Below are positions 36,781-47,778 of a DNA stretch of 64,000 bases, one piece after another (position 1 is the stretch's first letter; every line of letters starts with the position of its first letter). Under the pieces are notes generated by a model. That model was given only the letters and a program-made list of their open reading frames with translations, ran no database searches and was not told where the DNA came from. The position numbers and the translations under genes are program-made. This DNA comes from Apodospora peruviana (lineage: Eukaryota > Ascomycota > Sordariomycetes > Sordariales > Lasiosphaeriaceae), in assembly GCA_033439685.1 (NCBI GenBank), contig JAUEDM010000004.1, forward strand, positions 4,216,001-4,280,000, written 5' to 3'.

Positions 36781-38447
36781 TTTCGGATTTCTGAGTTTAT
36801 ATTCCCAGATGACGTCTTCCAGAGTGAGATGTGTTTAGCGAAGTGAAGATGAGAACCCGAGTCGTCGAGGCCGAGTGTCGAAGTGCCGCACAGCGAGCAA
36901 GAAACGAAGCTTTATAAAGAAGATGATGATGACAAGCACTTATTATAAGCTTGCCACACTGACTCGCAAGCAGCCACCGAACAATAGAATAGCTCGAGGT
37001 GTGCAACTTGACGAAAAAAAGACCGGACGAAAGCAATGTTCTTCATATGAGAAGTGAACGACGGAAACCGTGTGACCAGCTAGCAACGAGGAAGTATTGC
37101 GTCACAGACACAATGGAACACACGGAAGAAAAGGAATGACCGAACAGGAAGATCAACGCAATATGCGTGGTGGACGGGAGGAAAGAACGAGGACACCATC
37201 TTCACGGCTGACCAAATCGGGGTCACGGCGAAGCTTTAAAGGAGGTTGGATCTGGACTTGTGGGCTGAGCAGTCTGTGGGGTTCAGGGACACAGGGAGAA
37301 AGCATCAACCCGGTCATGAGGGAGTGACCCCATCGGTCGGGACGATGTGCAAGGAGAGGGGGGCAAATTGGAACCAATGGGCGAATTCCAGATCAGTCCC
37401 TTATTTTTAGCTTGTTTCGTTTCTTGACTTTTGTTTTTCCCTTGTACCCTGTTCCCGTCTTTTCCGGACAGATGGTTTCCGGGTCACAGAGGTCAAGGAC
37501 TCAAAGTTGCGTTGCAGAGAGAGACATGCAGAGGTCTGGCGCCTGGTGATAGCCTAAAGTGATTTCTCGAGGCAAGTCGCGGACCCGGTTCCACTGCCCG
37601 ACCAGGTTTCCACTCGAGAGCGAGCATCGCCGTCCAGTGCAGCCTTCGAGGACGATTGTTGGTGTGGCAGCTACTACGTAGGGCGGCTTCACTGTATCTT
37701 TAAGGGATGACAGCTCGTTTGTGGGGTTCCAGCAAAAGCGACGGTAAGGGGCCTTCAGCGCTCGCGATTGGTTGAGAGGGTACGCCACCTGTTGTTTTGC
37801 GGCCAGATCTGGTTACATGAAACGGGAGCGTTGGAATTGAGATGACAGGTCGAGAGGCATCCCGAGAATTCGTGATGCAGCCGCGCGACTGTGTTGGTTC
37901 TTTGGCTGCATTGTGTGAACTTTAAGCTTGTCATTCTGGCGTTGCCTTATTTTCTTGTATTAGGTGCTGTGGACCTGTGGTGGGTGACGATCATGCCTTC
38001 CTCGGAAAGGATTAGAGTTCTCGGTGGCACAAGAAATCTCGTAGGCAGGAAAGATCAGTTCGGGATCTTCCATTGATCCTGCCTCAAAAAAGGGCCTCAA
38101 TTGATGTTGATTCAAAATTTCCAACGTTGCATCCTCTTGAACACACGGTCGGAAGTTCTCGAGAAGATGGTTCACCATGTGCAACTGCAATAACAGTATT
38201 CACACGACCGCCTTTTTGGACCGTACTTTCGAGGTCAGACCGGCGAACAGCTGATATTCACCGTTGGACATGTTGCCTTGCCCGGGATCTTTCCACAGAA
38301 TCTATTTGCCTCTGTTTGACGATGCCGGGTTCATTGTCCCGCAGCAACCAACCATCCGTGCGTAATTCTTATCGACCCTTGTATCCGTATTCTGAAGCAA
38401 TCAAACGCCTACCCCCTTTTCAAACGCCTTGCCGAGAAAAACTCCTT
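36781..38447. other. Intergenic, GH76 promoter to GPI-protein 3' flank
   Basis: About 1.67 kb. No frame has family features. The left side carries the GH76 promoter and leader, and the right side is the 3' flank of the minus-strand surface-protein gene. Confidence 0.5.
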
Positions 38448-39256
38448 TCAGAACATCCGAAGTCCCATCAACACCGCCCCAACCGCAAACATCGCCACCC
38501 AACTCATCCTCGCCTGGCGCTTCGCCACTGATCCCGAAGTCGTGGTTGGCGTCGTCTCACCAACTCCGGCCGTTGGCACCGTCCCATCGATATCTGTAGT
38601 AGCCGGTAAAGTCCCGGGCGTGGTAAGAGTCAAGACGCCCCAGGTGACCTCGGACCCCGAGAAGGTCTTTGTCCACACCGTCTCAGTCGGCCCAGAGATG
38701 GTACCCTGGTGATAGTTCGGGCCGAAGGAAGACGAGCCAGTGCACGTCGCCGCCGTCTTATCCGACAGGGTACAGTGAAGATCTGCTGTTCTGCAGAGGC
38801 AAACCAGGTCAGTTATAAACTGCTAGGGCTGACTACCAGATGCTGCGCCGGTGGCATAAGAAAGGAGCACCGACATTTCGCCAGCGGCAGAGCCGCCATA
38901 GCTCAGCGTTTTTTGGCCTGCCGCAAAGACAAAGGGGAGATCACCGGCAATCTGGCACGTCGGGGCCTGCTCGGCACAAAACACCGTGAAGGTGGTAGCA
39001 GCTGAATCCTACAGTTCATTAAATGTCAGCAATCTAAAATTGATCGATCAAGCACCTAAAGATATTCAACACATACGCTGCGCAGTACGCTTCCCCGGAG
39101 AGCCTCCCAGTCGGAGTCGCTGTACCCGGGCAAATAAACCGGCACAGTGGTGGTCTGGCCGGCGACACCAGCCACAAAGAGCCAAGCGGCGACTACCACG
39201 GCCGGTAGCACCGTCACGGCCAGACCGTCATGGCGCGGCCCGAGATGCAATCTCAT
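38448..39256 (-). CDS. Small Cys-containing GPI-type surface protein (paralogue A)
   Basis: Three exons on the minus strand: 39256-39077, 39008-38837 and 38782-38448, about 228 residues. An N-terminal hydrophobic signal (LPAVVVAAWLFVAGVAGQ) precedes a mature part starting QTTTVPVYLPG. Four spaced cysteines (FTVFCAEQAPTC and LHCTLSDKTAATC) suggest two disulphides. A Ser/Thr/Pro-rich stalk (TTPGTLPATTD to ETTPTTTSGS) leads to a C-terminal hydrophobic stretch (MSWVAMFAVGAVLMGLRMF) typical of GPI attachment. The family is common in filamentous fungi but has no known enzymatic role that I can name. It is homologous to the gene at 51.7-52.4 kb, sharing the Cys pattern and the position of the intron before the second Cys pair. 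The last acceptor was chosen (second of two AG) to keep this alignment. Confidence 0.8.
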
Positions 39257-40311
39257 GTTGCTGCGTCGTACAATTGCCGCGACTCGGCGGCCATGGAATC
39301 CTCCGTCGTCGGCGTCGTCGCGTCAGGCGTAACAGATAAATAGATGAAGAGAGAAAGAAAAGGAGGAATGTGGGCGCAACATTGGATCGGCATTCTACCC
39401 CATGCGGTCCGTCGCTGTTCTGGCTGTGTGCACTCGGTCTTGTAGTCTTGGCAGCTTGGCGGCTCAACGCCAAGACCGTCTTCTCCGGCATTGTTTCGTC
39501 GGTCGCACGCCGTCGCACGCCTCTCCCGTGGACGGTGCAACTCACAGCGAATGCGGAGGACGCACCGATAAACGTGCCACGCCAAGCTGTTGACTACGCA
39601 GAGGTTACATGACGCACTATCCGTAGTCCAGCATCTGAAAGGAGGACGATTTAGAGTCTATATGCTGATCATCAGCAGACCAGTCTAGACTTTGCCTGAA
39701 TAAACCATGCCGAGGGAAAACTGCCACTCACCTGTTGAGCCACCTTTCCATCGGCAAAAGGGGCGGAAGATGGCCCTACAAGGTCTCATCCGGGCTAGCT
39801 GCCTGGTAAGGTACTTACCTACCGTACATGTAGTGCATGTGTATGCGGCTCCTAGTTCTACTATCTTCAGCCAGTTAAAGACAACATTCCGCTCATTCTT
39901 CATCACCACTAGCCTTACACAAGTTTGTTTCGGCATCACCGTCCCGGGCCTCAGGTTGCTCACCTCTTTCATCGCTATCAGGGTGCAAATAAATACACGA
40001 GATCCTACTGGACAACATTAGTATTGATTTTCTTCTTCATCTCTACCTCCCTCTTCAAGTCCCGTTTTCATCTGATGTGGACTTGGCTGAGCCCCTATCC
40101 GTGATATGGTTACTGGTACCCGCCAGTTCAGAATGGATCCCTACCTTAGGTACCTGACATGTCCAGGTGCCTTCCCTATCTACCTACCTCCCTACCAATC
40201 ATATGTCTTGATCCTTAACAATTGGCAAAAGGGCGAGTTCCGCAGGGCCCGAGCCGGCATGAAGAACATGTCTGGGCAAGTCAAGTAAACGGAGAAAAGG
40301 AAAGAAAAAAA
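39257..40311. other. Intergenic, GPI-protein promoter to 5S copy 2
   Basis: About 1.05 kb with no supported gene. Several TACCTA/GGTAGG-type motifs occur around 39810-40200. The right end holds the T-rich terminator (T8 on the minus strand) of the 5S gene. Confidence 0.5.
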
Positions 40312-40430
40312 ACATACAACACCAGGGATTCGCTGGTCGTCACCGACCCAACTACTAATCTGGCCCTCACTGACTTATCTATGGGAGAGCGGACGGGATC
40401 CCGAGTTCTTCAGTGGGTATGGTCGTATGT
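40312..40430 (-). rRNA. 5S ribosomal RNA gene (copy 2)
   Basis: On the minus strand 119 nt run from ACATACGACCATACCCACTG to CCCTGGTGTTGTATGT. It is identical to copy 1 over helix I, the ATCCCGTCCGCTCTCCC segment and the whole TAGTAGTTGGG to 3' end region. Differences cluster in helix II and are compensatory: CCCACTGA pairs with TCAGTG-A-GG where copy 1 has GGCACTGG with CCAGTG-A-CC. A T8 tract follows on the minus strand, and TTTATG lies about 30 bp upstream, matching the TATA-like requirement of dispersed fungal 5S genes. Confidence 0.95.
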
Positions 40431-41231
40431 GATATCTCGGGTCAGTATGCTTGCTCATAAATCAGGGCGCCATCTGGAAAGGAGTCATCTGGGTGTCCTT
40501 TCCTAGTTCACGGAGAAGGCAGATCACCTTCGACCTCTTCCATTGTCTATCTCCCAGGTATGACGATCAGAAATCAGGTCGTCATTAGACGTGGTGATGC
40601 ACGGTTCAGGCAATGCCGAGCTCGAGCAGCACCCCCACAGTCAACAGTGGAGGGTACGACGGTCAACGGTGTGTCCGTCCCTCCAGCATCATCAGCCCGG
40701 AACCCGTGATCTCACCTTGGAACAACAAGGTAAAGACGGCTGGCTTAATTTGATCGTGCGGGGCAGTGGTTGTCTTCCAGGGCGATGGCCTCGCTGGCCT
40801 TCGTTTTGGTTAGCCGCCAGGACAATGACGATAGAGTCCCCTTCGTTGACTTGGATAGCGACCTTGGCACTTCTGACATATTTGATCGAAAATGGCCTTC
40901 AGGTCCATATCCGAGGGGTCTGGGTCATTGAAGCCATGCATCGGCATCGGGGCATGAAGATATACATCTGTAACGTGTTAGTCCCGAGCCAGAGAATAGG
41001 TAGGTACGAAGTGACACTAACCTTTATATAGTATGTGGGGACGCGATGGTACAACGACTTGACCCTTACGCGAGCAAAAGCTGGTGCACACTGCTACTAG
41101 CTGGGGCGTTTTGAACCTCGATTTTTACTCGTTGTCAACTTCAGCCACGAGCCTACGTATGTTGACGTGAACGGGTGACAAGCGTGGACTTGGACTCCGT
41201 AAGGGGTTGTAAGATAAAGGGTGCCTCTTGT

Positions 41232-41262
<31 letters not shown>

Positions 41263-41969
41263 GAAATGAAGACCTAAGAGAAACTTCAATTACGCCCATT
41301 TCACCAATTTTGCTATATACAGAAACTAGGTAAATATACCCCTGACGCAAGATTATCTATGTGTGTGCTGTTGTTCTCTTATCAGATGTCTCGGGATTTA
41401 ATTATTCCCGCTTAACCAAACAACTTTGGTTCCGCCTTTATACAAGCGAGGACAGACACGTATAGCAAGCTTATTGTATACATACAATTTTACTCCATGA
41501 TTTACACGGAATAGTTCCACAGAATGAGACCAGCCTCCCTTTCCATAAGTAAAAGGTACTTTGGTTACCTATGCCGAATCCATCGCTAGCCAAGCCGCCG
41601 TCCGTGAAGGGGGGTCATATATAATCGGGTTGAAAGTCCTGCAATCCCAATCTATTATCCATCACGACAAAGCCAAGGTACTCAGTTATGCCACAGCCAT
41701 TCATCTCTAACCAAACCTAACCATGCCGCCCGTGAAGGGGCCATGCCATATGGTAATCATATGTGGAACCTCTAATGCCAATCTATCCAACCCGAGAAAT
41801 GAAATTACCCAAAAAAACTTTTGGCCTGTTGAAAAATGACACCAACCAGAATGTTGAGAATGACAGTCCGCACCCCTTTACTCTCATATCGAGAATGACA
41901 CTTACCCATTCACCTCTTTTCCCCTTCCCCTTCCCCTCCCCCCCCCTCCCCCTTCAGCGATTTGGTCGG
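40431..41969. other. Intergenic, 5S copy 2 to FOL1 3' flank
   Basis: About 1.5 kb. Contents are a T12A17 palindromic tract (41234-41262), an imperfect direct duplication of about 70 nt (around 41591-41660 and 41723-41792, sharing CCGTGAAGGGG and CCAATCTAT), and a CT-rich run near 41915-41955. A plus-strand frame at 40591-41031 is not supported by any feature. Confidence 0.5.
41234..41262. repeat. T12A17 palindromic tract
   Basis: Twelve T followed directly by seventeen A, preceded by TTC and followed by GAAATG so that the dyad continues beyond the homopolymers. A near-identical T12A20 tract is at 54788-54819. It can form a long A-T hairpin or cruciform. Confidence 0.85.
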
Positions 41970-43730
41970 TCAATACCGCCAAATCGCATCAGCCATAACA
42001 ACAACCTGGCTCATCTCCCTTACATCATGAACCCTAACCACATCCGCTCCCCCCTGAACAGCAGCAGCAACAGTCGCCGCGGTGCCCCAGATCCGCTCCT
42101 TGGGCGTTGGCACCCCCGTGATCCTTCCAATAAACGTCTTCCTGCTCGACCCAACCAGCCAGGGCAGTCCCTGCAAACCAGGCCAATGCCTCAACTCATC
42201 CAGATGCCGTAACACATCAACATTCTGCGGCCCGACCTTGGCGAACCCAAGCCCGGGGTCCAACACGATCCGCCACCTCCGAATCCCCGCTTCCTCGGCA
42301 GCTGCCACTCGAGAGACCAACTCTTTCGCGATGCCAGGAATCAGACCCTCTGGATACTCAGCAAGCGAGTTCATAGTCGCCGGCGTGCCGCGCATGTGCA
42401 TTAAGCATATAGTCGTGCCGAGGCGAGCAACGGTGGGTAGCATCGCCGGATCCATTGACCCGCCTGAAACATCATTGACGATATCTGCGCCTGCGGCTAC
42501 TGCCGCTTCGGCTACGCTGGCGCGGTAGGTGTCTACGCTGATGAGAATCGGTTGCGAAGCAAAATGCGTCCGGATAAGTTTAATGGCTGGCAGGACGCGA
42601 GAGAGTTCGGTCTCGACTGAGACTTCAGGTGCGTTCGGGGCCGTGGACTGGCCGCCTATGTCGATCATTGTTGCTCCGGCGGACAGGAAGGACTGGATGG
42701 TGGACAGTAGGTGGGATTCGTCGACGGTAGTGTTTTGGCCGCCATCTGAAAAGGAGTCGGGGGTCATGTTCAGGATGGCCATTACGTGCGTCTTGCGGTT
42801 GGAGTTGAGGGCTTGGATGGGTGGGTGGTGAGAGGAGAGGGGGGTCATCGTTGTTAGGGGCGGGTTTGAAGGGGCAAGGGCGTCGAGATAATCACGACAG
42901 AGGGTCCAGGGGCGGGCGTGATCGATTGGTTTGTCCGGGATGAGTCTAACAACATGTTAATTGGTGAGGGTGTGAAGATAGGGGGGAAAAGGGTGTTTGC
43001 TCACTCTGTAAGGGGCTTGAGGACGAATTCCCGCTCCGGGATACCAATGTGTGGAATGGTGAGGCGCGGGTGGTTTATCTTCAGGTCCTCGTAGAGGAGA
43101 ATATCGAGATCGATGTTCCGAGGGCCTTTGTCGATGACCTTTTTGCGGCCCAGAGAGTTCTCAATGTCCTGGAGCGCATCTAACAGCTCGAGAGGTTCCA
43201 GTGTGGTCTCAACCTGATATATTGCATTAGCACTCGCATATAGTTTGAGGGAGAGAGGGAGAATAAAAACAAACCTCGCATGCGCCATTGACGAAACGAT
43301 CCTGGTCCAACACATACATGGGCTCCGTCTCCCACAGGCTGCTGGTGCGCTTGACCTTGATGCCGCGCGCATCCATCTCATTGCACGCCTTCTCGATCCA
43401 CGCGATACGGTCACCGAGGTTACTGCCCAGGGCAATGTACGCCGTCCGCTTCTTACCGTCGGAACCGTTCATGGCGCCTTTGCGAGGTAGTGAGTATTTT
43501 TTGAAGGGGAGTGAGGTTGTGGTTGCGGTTGACGATGATGACAGTGAGCGCGAGTCAGTGAGCTGACGGCGAGCATGTGTCAAAGATGGCGACGCTGCTT
43601 TGGTATGGTCAAGGGTTTTTAGCTTGCTCAAGGGCAGCGGCGAGCTCTTATATGAGAATCTCGCATGTCGTTGTCGATTGAGTACGTGCACTGTCTGTTG
43701 CCAATTCGAAATGGCTTGAAAGCGCTTCAT
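41970..43730 (-). CDS. FOL1: Bifunctional folate synthesis enzyme: HPPK-dihydropteroate synthase
   Basis: Three exons on the minus strand: 43730-43275, 43213-43005 and 42945-41970, about 546 residues. The HPPK half (about residues 95-225) shows AYIALGSNLGDR, the ETEPMYVLDQDRFVNGACEV segment completed by splicing, and GPRNIDLDILLYED. The dihydropteroate synthase half (about residues 270-546) shows AILNMTPDSFSDGG, ATMIDIGGQSTAP, DIVNDVSGG, LDPGLGFAK, WLVGSSRKTFIG and the end DVVRVHDV. Together they pyrophosphorylate hydroxymethyl-dihydropterin and couple it to p-aminobenzoate. Yeast Fol1 has dihydroneopterin aldolase domains in front; here only about 90 basic, Ser/Thr-rich residues precede HPPK, resembling a mitochondrial presequence. 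A start at MNGSDGKKRTAYIALG (43471) would give a form without it. Confidence 0.94.
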
Positions 43731-44928
43731 CTCATCTCACTTCTCCAATTCGCCAATGGGTGGATCCTGGATGTGAGGGAGTGAATTCGCTTGCAGTGGC
43801 ATCACGGCCAGATGCGGCGCGACGGTGCGGAATAAGGGTTAGGGCTGGCTACCATCTTGGATTCGCTTGAATGGAACATGATCCCAGCTCAGTTTCCGAA
43901 TTATACGGAGATCCATTCTTGGGACCGAAGGAATGAGTTGCTCCTTATAGATTCGCAGGACGAAGATGTTGTCTGAGTGGTCGACAGTCTCGGCTGCTTC
44001 CAGTGATGGTAATGGCACATGATTGGATACCAGGTAGGTTGAGCCTGTTGAATTTGGTGGTATCTTCATATTTAAGAGGGCGGAGTTATGTTCTGTTACA
44101 AAACGACCATCGAACCTCGCATTTTGATCTGATTCAGATGGGAATACTCTGTATAACAGTGGGCACCTCGTGACTCGTTCGAGAATAAACGGCCGAAGGA
44201 TGCCTGGATAAGATACCGTACGTATTTAATACTTTCCATCCTTTGGTTCTTGATCGTCTTTGCAGGATATACTGTACCGAAGATCCACACAGCATACTTG
44301 GAGCATATACCGGGCTGCAGGGTGATTTGCATGGCAACCGGGTGAACAAAGCCGTCATGTCCGCGGTTGTGGGAACATGGAAGGGACGGCACCAGTGAAC
44401 AAGGTCAAGGGTATCCGTGTAGCTCAAGCCTCACTGTCCCACGATTCACAACATACCTTACCTGACCTTGGATGTGTCAGTGTAAGACAACAATATTTTC
44501 GTGGGCAGATATAACCATGTATTTTTTGTTTATTTCCTCAAAATAACTTCATCTCAAGTTCAAAATGATTGAACATTAAAGCCCTGTTGGAAAAGAAATC
44601 CCCCACTTACTTGACGAGTATCTCCAAACCTCGGCTCAAAATCCCCGCCGCGGGCAGATCGCCGCCTAATACTGAAAGGAGGCTAGCGTCCGCGCGGGCA
44701 ACCTCGGCCTGCTGGACATGACCTTGTCGCAAGAGGCGATGGCCCCGCCGAACCCCGGATTCAAAGAGGATTGATGCGCCTCCTTCCCCAGATTTTGGAA
44801 TATCCTCTTCTTCTTGTATTCTTCTATTTCTCACGAGCCTGCATTGCGTCTATCATTCTTACTAGAATTGTCGCATTAGATACCCTTTCTGTTTTATCCA
44901 ACAAGTATATACATACACAGAAGTCACA
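43731..44928. other. Intergenic between divergent FOL1 and the nitronate monooxygenase gene
   Basis: About 1.2 kb with promoters of both genes. I looked for an aldolase domain extending FOL1 upstream and found none. Short minus-strand frames (44134-44427, 44607-44834) have no recognisable features. Confidence 0.5.
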
Positions 44929-46241
44929 ATGGCGTCTCCTCGTAAGTCTTGCTTTCTTACCTATCTGAAATCCTGCATGCGACCAACGTCATTCCAGAGA
45001 CCCGACGATGGCGACACATAAGCTGACAACCTCGCAGAACAGATCCGCACCCCGATCACCGATCTTTTCAAGATCAACCACCCCATCCTGCTGGCGGGCA
45101 TGAACGTCGCGGCTGGCCCGAAGCTGGCCGCGGCGGTCACCAACGCTGGTGGTCTCGGCGTCCTCGGCGGCATCAACTACACCCCCGACATGTTGAGGGA
45201 TCAGATCGAGGAGCTCAAGGCCGACCTCAAGGACAAGAATGCGCCCTTCGGCGTCGATCTCCTGCTTCCCCAGGTTGGCGGTAACGCCAGGAAAACAAAG
45301 TAAGCGACGGCAATCACCAGACAAACCTTGGATAACCCACCCAGTATGGCTAACCGATCTACCTTTTGCGCAACAGCTACGACTACACCAAGGGCAAGCT
45401 CAACCAGCTAGTCGACATCATCATCGAGTCGGGCGCGAAACTGTTTGTGTCAGCCGTCGGCGTGCCCCCCAAGCACGTCGTCGAGAAGCTGCACAAGGCC
45501 GGCATCCTCTACATGAACATGATCGGCCACCCCAAGCACGTCAAGAAGTGCTTGGAGCTGGGCGTCGACATCATCTGCGCGCAGGGCGGCGAGGGTGGTG
45601 GCCACACCGGCGACGTGCCCACCACGGTCCTGATTCCCGCCGTCGTCGAGGCGTGCAAGGGTCACACCTCACCGCTCACAGGCAAGCCGGTGCAGGTTAT
45701 CGCGGCCGGCGGCATCCACAACGGCCAGCTGCTGGCCGCGTCGCTGATGATGGGCGCCAACGCCGTCTGGGTGGGAACCCGTTTCGTTCTCTCCGAGGAG
45801 GCCGGCGCGTCCGAGGCGCACAAGGAGGCCGTCCGCACCGCTAGCTTCGACGATACCATCCGCACGCTCATTTTCACCGGCCGCCCGCTGCGCGTGCGCA
45901 AGAATGCGTATATTGAGAACTGGGAGACCGAGCGCTCGCAGGAGATTAGGGAGCTTACGAGCCAGGGCAAGTTGCCGTATGAGCACGATCTGGATAAGAT
46001 TATGAGCGGGGAGGGAGAGATCCCTCAGGCGATGAAGGATGCCGCCAAGGGCGAGAACGGCGAGGAGCTCGAGGTGGATGATTTGCTGGATCACTTCCAG
46101 CCGTTCTTGATGGGCAAGTGCGCTGCCGTCTGCAACGACAAGAAGTCGGCTAAGCAGATTGTTGATGAATTTGTTAATGATGCTGTTGCGAGCCTCAAGC
46201 GTGGAAACTCTTATGTTGCTGGGCCTTCTGCTAAGCTATAG
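44929..46241 (+). CDS. Nitronate monooxygenase (2-nitropropane dioxygenase family)
   Basis: Three exons: 44929-44941, 45038-45299 and 45377-46241, about 379 residues. The enzyme is an FMN-dependent TIM-barrel oxygenase that detoxifies alkyl nitronates such as propionate 3-nitronate. Visible are the N-terminal barrel strand HPILLAGMNVAAGPKLAAAV with GGLGVLGG, the QGGEGGGHTGDVPTTVLIP segment with the catalytic His, and the FMN phosphate loops VIAAGGIHNGQLLAASLMMG and AVWVGTRFVLSEEAGAS. Exon 1 is only 13 nt and encodes MASP plus one base; the joins to QQIRTPITDLFKIN and KTNYDYTKGKL restore frame. The C-terminal helical region ends NSYVAGPSAKL, a weak resemblance to peroxisomal tripeptides (AKL is an accepted PTS1 variant), so peroxisomal location is possible. 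Confidence 0.94.
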
Positions 46242-47778
46242 GCGGTCATTTTGGGTATGTTGTGATATATTGGATTAGAGCATGTGTTCATACTTTCTCC
46301 TTTTGGATACTAGTTTCGATATAAGTTCAGCATGTCCAAATTTCGTCAGCGAAATATCATTCTCATATTTCTTGTTCAGGGCGATAGACTGGTCTGGTGG
46401 TCGCGGAGCAAACATGATTCTTATTCAATGGTTGGGAGATTATGACCTGCTCTGCAGTAGCTCATATTGAACGTGAATAGGTTTAAGCAATAACACAGGC
46501 ACCCGCACAGAATTTGTTTGCGGGATGAAGAGTTAAACGCCGATCGGCCGCCGGCCGTGGCTGACGGCAAGAGGCGGCCAAGAGGAAACATCCACCAGGC
46601 GCCCGAGAGCCGGCCCGATCGGCTGCAGCCCAGATGCAAAACCGTTTGACCGTTTCCCCCGCCGTACAGATAATATCTTCCGGTTTGAGAATTGTCAGGG
46701 GAAGCGGGCTTCGGGCCGGGCCTCGACCGTGGTCACGGCCCGCGCCACGACGCTGCGCCATGATCAGAGCTCTTCCTTCTTGTTTTAGCTTCCTCTGTTA
46801 GGTTCTGTCCCATGATTCCCTTCAGTTTGGAGCAGCCGCCGGTTGAATGTTCATCTCATCTCGTGTAAGGGCTTAGTCTCTTCCTTGCGGCCCCCACGCG
46901 CCACCATCAACACATAACTTATTCCTTACACACTCAACCGATTGTTTGGTATTGTTTTCGCCTATCTAGAGAATCTTTATTGATCATTAATCACGTGTGT
47001 TTCTACATGATAATTTCTCCAAGCAGTTGACTCTTGCAGTCTTGTCTAGGTTGGTTGGTATGAGACATGGTGCCAAGTCGCTGCTGGCTGCGACTCTGAT
47101 CTCAATCAAGCATAAATATCGTTTATTTTTCACTTCGACTCCAGCCTGTCCAGATGCAGGGTCCTATCATCGCCGATGATGGGCCCGGCCGGCCGGCCGC
47201 CGGGCTGGGCTTGGCTGGGCTCCCGAACATGCCTCTTGTCTCACAGTTGCATGTCGATTCGACTTTCGCACATGAGATTGGGCGACACGAAGATATGGCA
47301 TATCGTACTCAAGCAAAAGAGTCGAATAAAGTACTTTTGCTCTTATTTTTCTGCTTCTATTCTATTAATTTCTACTATCTGTGTGTTGCGTTGCTTCAGA
47401 TTTGGACATATGTGCTGCTGCTCTTCATCCGGCGGTCTCCCGGCGGCCTGGATCGGTGAGGGCCGCCATTGATGATGGCCTTTACTCCTTCGCTTCCCCC
47501 CGGATATATTTATCTACAGTGGCTTGGTTCGAATGTTTTCCCTTGCGGGCCTTAGGTGTAAAGTGGAATGTTACTTATATCTCTCCCCTGGGAACAATTT
47601 GCACACTTGACCTTTCTTTCAGTGGCGTGTGTGCGCTTTTGTTTCCTTAAACCTCTTTCCTTGATTGTCTTTTGCCTCGACGTCTCCTTTTCTCGACAAC
47701 AACGGAGGGCTGGACCCACACATTTCTTTCTTTTCCAAATAATTATAATATTCGACTAGTAGGATACGAGTCGAGAAG
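46242..47778. other. Intergenic between nitronate monooxygenase and the SUR7-like gene
   Basis: About 1.5 kb; no supported gene. It includes a GC-rich patch of GGCC repeats near 47180-47220 and a pyrimidine-rich leader region (47540-47760) immediately before the next start codon, as in many fungal promoters. Confidence 0.5.

Noticed and set aside
40591..41031. 146-codon plus-strand frame
   Set aside because: Composition resembles non-coding sequence, there is no signal or domain, and no splice partners were found.
44607..44834. 75-codon minus-strand frame just upstream of the nitronate monooxygenase gene
   Set aside because: It lies in the promoter, has no family feature, and no plausible additional exons.
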